From Plasmodiophora brassicae (lineage: Eukaryota > Endomyxa > Phytomyxea > Plasmodiophorida > Plasmodiophoridae): a stretch of 64,000 nt of DNA. The stretch is from NCBI GenBank assembly GCA_039704465.1, contig JASFAU010000014.1:1-64000 (forward strand), given 5' to 3'. Under the pieces are notes generated by a model. It was given only the letters and a program-made list of their open reading frames with translations, did not search any database and was not told the DNA's origin. Shown here in pieces: positions 55,701-64,000 of this stretch (position 1 is its first letter; each line of letters begins with the position of its first letter). The position numbers and the translations under genes were made by a program.

Positions 55701-58700
55701 CGCGCGCTGACGCGCCCTCCCCTCTGCACCCCACAGCTGGTCGTCAAGGGCGTCCTGCCGAACGTGCTGGCCGCCCTGCGGGGCCTGTCGTTCCGCACGA
55801 CCGAGTACGGGGCGGTGCCGGCCGACGCCCTGTCGGTGCGCGTCGTCGACACGTTCTCCGAGGTGCCCGACTACCAGGACGTGGCCGTCGCCGCCCAGCT
55901 CATCAAGCTGACGCCGAACTGCGGCGCCGTCGTCGCCCCGCTGCTGGCGTCCGCCAAGTTCGACATGGTCGGCCAGGCGCTGGCCGTCCTGCTGACGTTC
56001 AACAGCACGCTGGGCGTGCGCCTCAGCACCGTGCTCGACTGCGCCGCCGTCGTCAACGCCACCGGCCTGCCGCTGCTGGGCGCCGGCCCCACCTGCCAGG
56101 TCCAGGCGTACAACGCGATCCGGATCACGCTGGGCACGAAGGCCACCTGCGCCGTCGGCAACGTCCTCGGCGTCGTGGCGAACTCGCCGGAGCTGCTCGC
56201 CTGCCCCGGGTCCAGCAAGTACGCGCTGGGCGCCGCCCCGATCACGGCGCCGGCGTCGGTGGCCGCCCCCGTCGTCCAGGCCGTCCTGGGCGCCGCCTCG
56301 CTCTCCATCGGCCAGACGCTGTCGCTGACGGCGACCGGGTCGAACGGGTTCGCGCGCCCGCTCGCCTGCATCTGGACGGCGACGAACGGCCTCGTCCTCG
56401 TGGCGGCGCCGGGCGACTCGTGCACGGTGACGGCGGCGCCGTCCGCCACCCAGCTGACGCCCGGGTCGTCCTACACGGTCGGCGTCGTCATGTCGAACGT
56501 GTTCGGCGCCGTCAGCGCCGAGCGCGACACGGTCGTCACCGTGTCCAACTACGCGATCCCGCTCGTCTACGCCGTCGGCCCGTCGTCGTACACGATCACG
56601 AAGGCGTCGCCGGCGTTCCGCATCGTCGTCGGCACCGACGTGCCGTTCGCCAGGGCGCGGTTCGCGTGGCGCGGCGCCGGCCTGCCGGCGTCGGCCGCCG
56701 ACGGCAACAACTTTGTCGTCGTGCGCCCGTCGTTGCTGAGCGCGTCGCAGTCGCCCTACTCGTGGACCTGCGTCGTGTCGTCGGCGCCGGGCGTGAACAA
56801 CTCGGCGACGTTCACGGTGACGCTGGCGGCGTCGCCGCTCGTCGTCGGCATCGTCGGCGGCCAGCAGCGCCAGGTGTTCGCCAACTCGGCCGTGACGCTC
56901 GACGGCAGCGTCAGCGTCGACCCGGACACGGGGTCGAACGCGGCGCTCACGTTCGCCTGGTCGGTCTACGACAGCAACGGGAACGCGGCCGTGACGCCGG
57001 CCGGCGCCCCGATCACGCTGTCGGCGAACCCGGTCGTGACGCTGGCCGCCGGCACGCTGGCCGCCGGCACCTACTCCGTCTACCTGGAGGTGTCCGACGC
57101 CAGCACCGGCCGCGACGACATCGCGTTCCAGTCCGTGCAGATCGTGTCGCAGCCGATCCCCGTGATCACGATCACGAACCCGCCCGGCGTCGTCGGCCCG
57201 GCCGGCACCGTCAAGGCCACCGCCCTGGTCAGCGTCGTCCAGTCGGACGGGACGACGATCCCGAGCTGGCAGACCAGCTGCCGGTTCGCCTGGACGTACG
57301 CGTCCGGCGCCGTCACCGGCGTCGCCGTCTCCAGCGGCCAGAGCGTGTTCGTCACCAGCGGCGACGCGCAGTACGCCGGCCTCGTCGCCTTCACGAGGTG
57401 CGCGCGCGCCCACGCCGGCCCCGTCCACCGCGAACTGCACCTGACGGACTGACTCCTGTTACGCAGCGGGGCCACGCTGCAGTTCACGGTGGCGGTCACC
57501 TGCCAGGACGTGGCCGCGGCCGGCACCGCCTACTTCAACGTGGCCGTCAACGCGCCGCCGTCGTCGGGCACCGTGACCGTGTCGCCGCCCGTCGTCCAGC
57601 TCGGGTCGCCCGTCGCCGTCACCGCCACCAACTGGGTCGACGACACCACCGTCAACCTGCAGTACTCGTTCGGGTGAGAGCGCGCGTCGTGACACGCCCT
57701 GCCATCAGACCGTCTGACGCCGCGGGCGCGCGCGCCTCCCGCTCGCAGGTTCTACAAGGCGACGGCTGGCGGGCAGGTGAACGCGATCGAGCTCGTGACG
57801 TCGTCGTCGGTGTCGTCGGCGTCGCTGATGCTGCCGGCCGGCAACACGACGGTGTACGCGCGCATCTGCGACAGCCAGGCGGCGTGCACGGAGCGCACGT
57901 CCGTCGTCGTCGTCCAGAACGTGCAGCTGACGTACAACGGGGTGACGGGCCTGATCGCCAACGCCACCTGCGACCGCGTCTGCAACATGGCGGCGACGTT
58001 CCAGTCGAGCAACCCGACGATCACGACGGCCATGAACGACGCGCTGGCGCTGTGCCAGAAGAAGGTCGACCCGGTCACGCTCTGCTCGTCCGTGCAGGCC
58101 ATGACGGTCAGCCCGACCATGCCCGTGTCGCAAGCACTTCGTAAGCGAACGCGCGCGCCGTCGTCGGCGCCGCCGCCGCCGCAGCGACTGACGTGCTCTT
58201 CCCCCGCCCAGAGATGCAGACCACGCTGGTGCAGAACGCGTTCCAGATGACCGAGGCGCAGCTGGGCCAGGTCTGGTTCGCGCTCGACAAGTTCCTGGCC
58301 GTGGGCAACGCTAGCAAAGGCGCCGGGCGTCGCCTGCTGGGCGTCACCCTGCTCGACGTGCTCGGTACGCATCGCATCGCGGCACTGGCGGAGCGCTCGC
58401 CGCCCCCCCCTAAACGTTCACTGTCGCACAGTGTTCGCCCGGTTCCAGAACGGCGACCAGGTGATCCAGGCGGCGACGCCCAGCACGGTCCTGTCGACCA
58501 TCTACCGGTGGACGGCGTACGAGCAGTCGACGAACGCGACGCGGCGCTGGGTGGCCCTGTGGCCGCCGACCGCCTTCTCCGTCGACATTGGCGCCATGTT
58601 CCCGACGATGCAGGCGAACACGCTGAACATGTCGATCCCGGCGACGGCGTTCCCCGCCGGGTACGCCAGCAACGTCTACGTGTTCGCCATCGTCGAGACG

Positions 58701-59426
58701 ACGAACGCGTTCGCGCAGAGCATGGCGGCGACGGCCGACATCATCGCGCCCGTGTCGCCCGTCATCCAGTACGGCGTCATGACGACGGCGTCGTACACGC
58801 CGCTGGCCTCGTCCAGCATGTCGGTCGGCGTGACGTTGCCGATCGCCGCCGGGTCGTGCCCGCCGGCGACCGCCTGCACGTTCGCCTGCCGGGCGTTCAA
58901 CAACGGCACGCAGCGCTGGGACAACGCCACGTCCGTCGTGACGACGCTGGTGACGCCCCGGGAGATCACCTGCCAGTCGTCGCTGTCGACGGCGTACCTG
59001 GCCGCCTACCGGGTCGTGGGGCCGCCGCGCAAGACGCTGGTGACGACGCGCACGCCCCAGGCGGCGACCACGAAGCGCGCCGCCGCGTCGACGCAGGCGC
59101 GTACGCCGGCGGCCGCCCCGCAGACGTCGCAGGAGGGATCCGGCGCGCAGCCGGGCGGCGCGATCGCCGGCGCGATCATCGCGGCCGCCGCCCTGATCGG
59201 CATCGTGATCCTGTGCTGGCGGCGGCACCAGCGGCGGAAGCGCCGCGCCCAGCAGATGATGGCGCAGGCGCCGCCGCAGAACCCGCCGCCGCAACCGCCC
59301 ATGGCCATGCCCATGGGCCAGCCGGCCGTCGCCTACGTGCAGGGCGCGTCGATGAACAACGGCGCCGTCCCCGTCGTCTACCTGGCCCAGCCGCCCATCA
59401 TCCAGGTCCAGCAGATGCGCCAGTGA
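46735..59426 (+). CDS. Giant type I membrane protein with Lys/Thr repeats and REJ/PKD-like ectodomain, 17 exons
   Basis: ATG 46735 opens with a signal peptide (MKGTVLLVAVLGAICLMTMA inside the first 35 residues). A Lys/Thr/Gln repeat region, one frame to 49233, comes next. Sixteen introns follow (49234-49295, 49472-49551, 49791-49848, 50160-50228, 50618-50675, 51555-51616, 52090-52149, 53303-53367, 53569-53633, 54921-54970, 55162-55219, 55674-55736, 57398-57466, 57674-57748, 58141-58211, 58365-58431). The ectodomain has Cys-rich parts, a PMPTPGPGGF repeat, Fn3-like segments, and a REJ/PKD-like part (VTLDGSVSVDPDTGSNAALTF). A single membrane helix (AIAGAIIAAAALIGIVILCW) and a Pro/Gln/Met-rich cytoplasmic tail end it. 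Total about 3,886 codons. The count is off by one base: a missing A in the A-run near 46995-47003 would restore the frame. Likely an adhesin or surface protein. Confidence 0.8.
46900..48700 (+). repeat. Coding minisatellites: KKQTT-type then KKQTTIKGPSM-type repeats
   Basis: 15- and 45-bp-like units of AAGAAGCAGACGACG (KKQTT, KKPTT, RKPTTM, TGRAPSV) to about 47960, then about twenty 33-bp units encoding KKQ(T/S)TIKGPSM to about 48690. The late units (MKRPATMLGPS) are more diverged. Neighbouring frames and the opposite strand are also largely open. Confidence 0.95.
50765..51285 (+). repeat. 30-bp coding repeat, PMPTPGPGGF
   Basis: Two blocks: about four units at 50770-50885 and five near-identical units at 51129-51278, each encoding a Pro/Gly-rich decapeptide in the giant protein, probably an extended linker. 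Confidence 0.95.
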
Positions 59427-59610
59427 TGGGGGCATGAGGCCATGCCAAGCTCGATCTCCGAATTCCGATACAGTTGTTGTGGATCTCGTTATCCTATTCG
59501 TGTGTGTGTGTTGGTTGTGTTCCCCGAGGACGACCCGCCGCCAAATCCGGCCCTGAAGGGTCGGTGTGCCTATATCGGGCGCTCCTGCTGCCGCGTTCAT
59601 CATTCGCGAA

Positions 59611-60708
59611 ATGGTTGCCGCGTTGCCTGTTGTCGCGCCCGGCGCGTTGGTGTGGATCGGTGCCGCTGTGGTGGCCAGCTGGACGGCGCTGGCGGGGAAC
59701 GGCGTGTCGCGTGTGGCCATGGACGTGGCGCGCGACGTGGGCGACCGGACCGTGGGGCGGGACGGGCTCCTGACGCAAGGCCTCGAGCACGTCCCTGGTC
59801 TGCGCGAGGTCGTCATCGAGGTGCACAAGGCGCAGGGCCACGCCGACCAGGCGCGTCGAGCGGAGCGCGTTCGGTCGAGGCAGACGGACGCGCTGGGCCT
59901 GGCGCCTGACGGCCCCACCACCCTGTTCTGCGAGCGCGTCCCGGGTCTGAACGTCATCGCCGCCGTCGCCCACAAGGAGTGCGGCAATCCAAAGGCGGCC
60001 GCACGCGCCCTGGGCCTGACACCCGGTTCGAACGGTGACGCCGACGTGCGCACGAGGGACACTGGCGTCCAGACCGGCGCCGTCGCCGATCCCGACGCGT
60101 GCGATGTGGTGGAGGCTTCACCCGTCTCGACGAGCGACCCGTTGCCGGATACGTCGACCAGCGAACCGGACGACCGGCAGACAGGGGCGGGACCTGCAAC
60201 GGACCATCGTGAGCCACAGCCAAGCGCAGGCCACGACGGTGAGCAGGAGCAGGCCGCTATGGAAGAGGTGGTGGGCGATGCCGCTGACGTCGAGGCGGGA
60301 TCAGCAACCGGGTCTGTGGAACGGGCCGTCGTGGCAGCGGATCTGGGTGATGCGACGTCCAACAAGTTCGGCCCCGATCAGGTGCTCGCGCGAGACGAAG
60401 TTGCCGGTGAGGGTCAGCCCAGCGCGGAGTCGATCACGTTCGATCCTACGTTGGCGACCCTGCTGCCGCGTGATTGGCAGGACGTCGACGGGCACCATGA
60501 AGTGCCCGTGGCGACCGCGCTCGATGATGGGAGTGCAGAACGCGACGCTGACGAGGCCGGCATCGTGGGCAGCCTGGCCGACGTGTTCGACTACGTGCTC
60601 GAGGACAGCACGAGCAGCGCCGCAGAGGACGACGACCATCATCGCACGGGCGGCGCGCGTTCCTCAAGCGGCTCCGACGACGACGATGAGGACTTTGTGC
60701 GCCTGTGA
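59611..60708 (+). CDS. Acidic protein with two VPGL repeats, unknown function
   Basis: 365 residues from ATG 59611; the longer open frame begins with a GTG. The first 25 residues are hydrophobic (ALPVVAPGALVWIGAAVVAS), a signal peptide or anchor. Two similar segments follow: HVPGLREVVIEVHKAQGHADQA and RVPGLNVIAAVAHKECGNPKAA, giving the pattern VPGL-x2-V-x3-V/A-HK-x2-G-x4-A-x-RA. The C-terminal half is acidic, Ser/Asp-rich and disordered-looking, ending DDDDEDFVRL. No known family recognised. It lies 184 bp after the giant gene in the same direction and is convergent with the MFS gene. Confidence 0.65.
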   Translation: MVAALPVVAPGALVWIGAAVVASWTALAGNGVSRVAMDVARDVGDRTVGRDGLLTQGLEHVPGLREVVIEVHKAQGHADQARRAERVRSRQTDALGLAPDGPTTLFCERVPGLNVIAAVAHKECGNPKAAARALGLTPGSNGDADVRTRDTGVQTGAVADPDACDVVEASPVSTSDPLPDTSTSEPDDRQTGAGPATDHREPQPSAGHDGEQEQAAMEEVVGDAADVEAGSATGSVERAVVAADLGDATSNKFGPDQVLARDEVAGEGQPSAESITFDPTLATLLPRDWQDVDGHHEVPVATALDDGSAERDADEAGIVGSLADVFDYVLEDSTSSAAEDDDHHRTGGARSSSGSDDDDEDFVRL

Positions 60709-60834
60709 TCGGCCGGGCGACAGCGATTCACAATGACCTACACGACGACCGGCACGATTCGTGCACACCACAATGGAATAGTCGTAGTGCGTCACGTGAA
60801 ACGAGCAGCCGTCGATGCTTGATGGTTGTATGCA

Positions 60835-62744
60835 CTAGAAGATGGCCTCGTCCGAGATGGACATGACGCGGACGAGCTTCGGGGCCGCCGGCCTGTCCAC
60901 GACCCGGTCGGCGGCCACGTCGTTCAGGTACTGGAACCAGGCCTTGTCGTCCTGTGCCGCCCGCACGTGGCGAATCGCGAACGGGCGGTACACGCTCACC
61001 CGTTGCCCGAACAGTCTGTGCACCGATCAGCCCATACGCAATCGCCAACGGGAGGGGAGCCTGGACCTGAATCGAGCGATCTCGCCAACGTCGTAGGGCA
61101 GGCGCCGGTCCCGCAACGTGACCGGCATCAGGGCGCCGACCGCGACAGACACGCCGACCATCGCGGCCATGCAGCGCAAGGCGGGCGCGTACGACCCCAG
61201 ATAGTGGGTGGACAGGTCCAGAGCGATGCCGCCCAGCAGGCCCGCCGTCGACCACCTACGTACGAGTCGGTTACCCACGGCGCGTGTACGAACGGGGACG
61301 GTACGGACGACGTCATCATGAGGGCGAGCGCGGTGCTGGCGTGCGCCGAGCTGAACATATCGGCGAGGATCGGGGCCATGACGCCCTGCCCGGCGCCGCC
61401 CGCGAACCCGAGGACGACCGCAACACCGACCACTGCCCAGGGGTCGGCCAGCATGCCCGGCAGCACGACCATACCGACGAGCTGACAGACGAGGCAGGCC
61501 AGCAAACATGCCTTGCGGCCCGCTCGATCCGATACGGCCGGGACCAGCAGACGACCGAGGACGTCGCTGAACGCCAGGGCCAGGGTACCCTTACCAGGCA
61601 TGGACGTGTGGATCCGGATCAGGACGGGGAGACCTGGGGCACGGGTCAACGGGCGGGACGCAGGCGGCACGATAACGTTTGCCACCTGCAATGGACGCGC
61701 CGAAGAAGACGACCCAGAGGCGCAGGAATTCGCGGTTGACGATGGCGTCCGGGAGCGACATCTGCATGGCGGAACGCAAGCGATCGTGCGCATCGGCGTC
61801 CAGGGCGCCGAGCATCTCGGTGCCCGCTATCGTGTCCATGGAGACGCCGTCCACCTCGTAGTTCGGCGTCGGCGGGCACCGCTGCACGAACGAGGCGAGC
61901 GCGCAGACGCCGAACAGGAGCACGCCCACGTAGATGAACGACAGCGCCACGCCGCGATTCGTGGCCGGTGCGGCGTCCAGCAGCGCGTTCGTCAGGTACG
62001 GGACGACCAGCGCGCCCAGCCCGAACCCACACCCTGTGCACCAGGCGATGAACCACCAACATCGGGAGGGCGCAGGAACGCGCCTACCTGACGCGGCGCT
62101 GACCAGGCCACGACGCGTGGGGAACCATTGCATTAGGGGCGCCAGCGACGCCACGTACAGCATGGCCAGGCCCGTTCCAGCGAACAACCCGAACCCGGTG
62201 ATGGAAACCCATGCCGACAGGGCGAACGCGCCGGTCGCCGCGAACACGTACCCGGCCAGGAGGAACCACCCGCCGCTGGTCACAACGGACGATGAATGAC
62301 GGAGCGGTGGATTGTCAGATCAGGCAGCGGAGGCACCCACGTGATGACGACCTGCCTGGGGCCGTGCCGCTGCACCCATGGCCCCACGATCGTGGACGCG
62401 ATCGTGAACGACGCCAGCGTGACGTGGAGCATCAGCGGGACGACGTTGTCGCACGTCAGCAATGCATTGCGACCGGGGTCAGCCCCGTCCACGACGGACG
62501 CGCAGATCGACGGTTGGAAGGACGGCAACGCGAGCAGCGCGCCGACACAGAACTGGACGGCCAGCGACGACGGCACCAGGAACCAGGGCTTGAAGATCAG
62601 CGCGGGGATGATCACGTCCCGCTGCCTGACTTGCTCGTCGGACAGGGGCGCCGCCTTCGGCACGTCGTAATGCCGCCTCAGGCGGTCGCAGGGGCCCGGG
62701 CGACGACGCCTCGTTGGACCGTCGTCCTGGTACGACCTGTCCAT
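60835..62744 (-). CDS. Major facilitator transporter, oxalate/formate-antiporter-like, six exons
   Basis: ATG 62744; introns 62276-62340, 62034-62087, 61634-61685, 61256-61308 and 61016-61066 join in phase to 544 residues. About twelve hydrophobic segments can be followed. Family marks: the first-half motif WVQRHGPRQVVIT, WFPTRRGLVSAASGCGFGLGAL, which fits the WFPxRRGL...GxGxGALxxxP stretch of the oxalate:formate antiporter group, and DVLGRLLVPAVSDRAGRK in the second half. A soluble loop (PNYEVDGVSMDTIAG) joins the halves. Probably carries a small organic anion; the substrate is not readable. The donor of intron 4 has an alternative 3 nt away. Confidence 0.85.
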
Positions 62745-62946
62745 GGGAGCAGCTGTGCAGACCTATTATGGGGGGCGCGTGCCCTAATCGTTAACGACGC
62801 GGAACCCGGTACGACAGATGGCCGAGCGAGCACCGAGTCACGGGGGTCAGCGAGCGTTCAGTGACGAATCCGGCGCCGCGTTGGTTGCGATTCCAGTGAC
62901 AGGGTGCCGGGCGCAGCACATCCCCTGGCATTGTGATCGCGGGACG

Positions 62947-63594
62947 ATGAACGTCGATGGCAACGGCGCCGCCAGCCTGCTGATGATGGTGCCGCTGGCG
63001 GGACCGGCGCTGAAGGTGGTTCCCGGCGGCGCCGGCCTGCTTCGCCTGGAGCGGTACGTGCTGCGAGCCGTCATCCGCTGGGCGCGACCCATCCCGCCCG
63101 GGGCGAGGCGCGCGCGCCCGACCGGCAAGGAGCGACTGCGACGTCTGGAGACGGCGGCGCGCGAGCTGGAGGTCGTGCTGGACGCCGGCAAAGGATCCCT
63201 GGCGAGGTTGTCCACCGAGGAGATCGTGTCGCACGTCAAGCAGCGCATCAGGCAGTTCGAGGCGCGCCTGTGCGACCTGAAACAGGAGCGGGCGGCCGTC
63301 GAGCAACAGGTCCGCGACCTGGAGCGAAACGAGACGGCGCTGAACCTGGCGTCCAGCCAGGTCGACATGATGCGGTCGGAGCTGAAGCGACGCGCGAACG
63401 TGCGGCAGAGGGCCGCCGAACTGGCTGCCCTGAACGCCCGCCATCGAATCGCGCTGGACCTGCTGCGCGACCTCGTCGACGAATGGCGACGCGTCCACGA
63501 GGAACGCGTGACGCTCTCGAAACGGGCCGAGACGGGCGAACAGGGCGGCACTGCCGCTGGCAGCACGAGCGTCAGCAGCGCTGGTTCCAAATGA
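62947..63594 (+). CDS. Coiled-coil protein, unknown function
   Basis: 215 residues from ATG 62947; an in-frame ATG at 62818 would add 43 residues of non-conserved look, so the start is uncertain. A hydrophobic N-terminus (SLLMMVPLAGPALKVV) may be a membrane-associated segment. From about residue 60 to 200 the chain is a charged coiled coil (RRLETAARELEVVL; HVKQRIRQFEARLCDLKQER; MRSELKRRANVRQRAAEL), ending in a Ser/Gly/Thr tail. No named family recognised. Converges with the oxidoreductase gene 24 bp downstream. Confidence 0.6.
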   Translation: MNVDGNGAASLLMMVPLAGPALKVVPGGAGLLRLERYVLRAVIRWARPIPPGARRARPTGKERLRRLETAARELEVVLDAGKGSLARLSTEEIVSHVKQRIRQFEARLCDLKQERAAVEQQVRDLERNETALNLASSQVDMMRSELKRRANVRQRAAELAALNARHRIALDLLRDLVDEWRRVHEERVTLSKRAETGEQGGTAAGSTSVSSAGSK

Positions 63595-63618
63595 AGGTCC
63601 CGCCCCATGTGTGTATGG

Positions 63619-64000
63619 TTAGAGGCGCGGCTTAACGGGAGGCTTCTCGTACTCGGCCAGCCGAAGCACCATCTTCCCTGTGAGACACGCCGGTTGAGAC
63701 GGCAAGCGGCAGCATTGCGAGCGCAACCTTACCGGTATTGGCGCCGGAGAACAGGGCGTCCAGGGCGTCGATCCAGCGATCCAGGCCGGCCATCTCCTCC
63801 ACCGCGTACTTCAGCTTGCCGGCCACGATCCACGACGCCATTCGACGGCGCGCGACCTTGTACTCCTTGGCGTAGTCGAAGACGACGAACCCTGTTGGCA
63901 CAGGGATCAGGTAGGCACGCGGCTGGCAGCAACGCCACACAACACCGACCTTGCATGGACGCGCGCTGCGTCAGCACTATCAGGGGGCGGCCATTCGGTC
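63619..64000 (-). CDS. NADP-dependent MDR oxidoreductase (alkenal/prostaglandin reductase type), 3' end only
   Basis: The gene runs off the right edge; only its last three exons are here, with introns 63892-63949 and 63678-63732. The joined C-terminus reads MQGFVVFDYAKEY, MASWIVAGKLKY, then FSGANTGKMVLRL. This matches the end of the medium-chain zinc-independent reductases that reduce alpha,beta-unsaturated carbonyls (MQGF-x-V-x-DY, GKL-x-Y, G-x-N-x-GK). The protein ends KPPVKPRL. The NADPH-binding core is outside the window. Confidence 0.85.

Noticed and set aside
51533..57440. Long minus-strand ORFs (743, 559 and 785 codons) opposite the giant gene
   Set aside because: Arg-rich antisense shadows; they cross the giant gene's introns without change in character and have no domain.
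55679..58144. 821-codon plus-strand ORF overlapping the giant gene in another frame
   Set aside because: Arg/Pro-rich shadow; the competing frame has membrane, Fn3-like and REJ/PKD-like features and consistent splice sites.

Overview
This is eukaryotic nuclear DNA from a GC-rich protist with a compact genome. Genes are close together, and most multi-exon genes have short GT-AG introns of about 50-80 nt. In every multi-intron gene I rebuilt, the exons join in phase to whole numbers of codons, with one exception (a single-base slip in the giant gene). The left edge looks like a chromosome end: degenerate CCTAAAA-type repeats at 1-40 and a clean CCCTAAAA run at 5091-5108, i.e. a TTTTAGGG-class telomere. 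Telomere type, gene density, intron size and several secreted-protein genes would fit a plasmodiophorid-like rhizarian, but that is an inference; no rRNA, tRNA or organelle marker confirms it.

Layout. 0-7 kb: a 5'-truncated, frameshifted non-LTR retrotransposon (LINE-A) sits between telomeric repeats, followed by ten units of a 169-bp satellite. 7-27 kb is a decaying subtelomeric island: a protein kinase, a Helitron remnant, a second LINE (LINE-B, mutated RT active site), a spliced secreted-protein gene, a USP-like gene cut off by a fold-back, a Ty1/copia remnant, a small membrane-protein gene duplicated head to head in a large palindrome, a predicted secreted protein, many degenerate dispersed repeats and an HExxH protein. 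Inverted repeats with 23 to about 240 bp arms recur through this part, often at the 3' side of a gene.

28-64 kb is ordinary gene-dense chromosome arm: a complete five-exon sedolisin (S53) peptidase, a PPR protein, a six-exon PP2C phosphatase with a C-terminal membrane anchor, a 17-exon CHD6-9/Kismet-type remodeler, an RNase P/MRP Rpp21-Rpr2-type subunit, a DYW-class PPR protein whose deaminase CxxC is lost, a giant (about 3,880 residue) type I membrane protein with Lys/Thr repeats, Pro/Gly repeats, Fn3-like and REJ/PKD-like parts, an acidic protein with internal repeats, an oxalate/formate-type MFS transporter, a coiled-coil protein, and the 3' end of an MDR-family NADP-dependent oxidoreductase.

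Functional links: the two PPR proteins (clear paralogues) probably act on organellar RNA; sedolisin, the secreted proteins and the giant surface protein serve the secretory pathway or cell surface; CHD and Rpp21 are nuclear housekeeping genes. The most unusual observations are the degenerate DYW domain in a protist, the telomere-embedded LINE with its satellite, the repeated fold-back structures that coincide with gene ends and truncations, and the giant repeat-rich surface protein.
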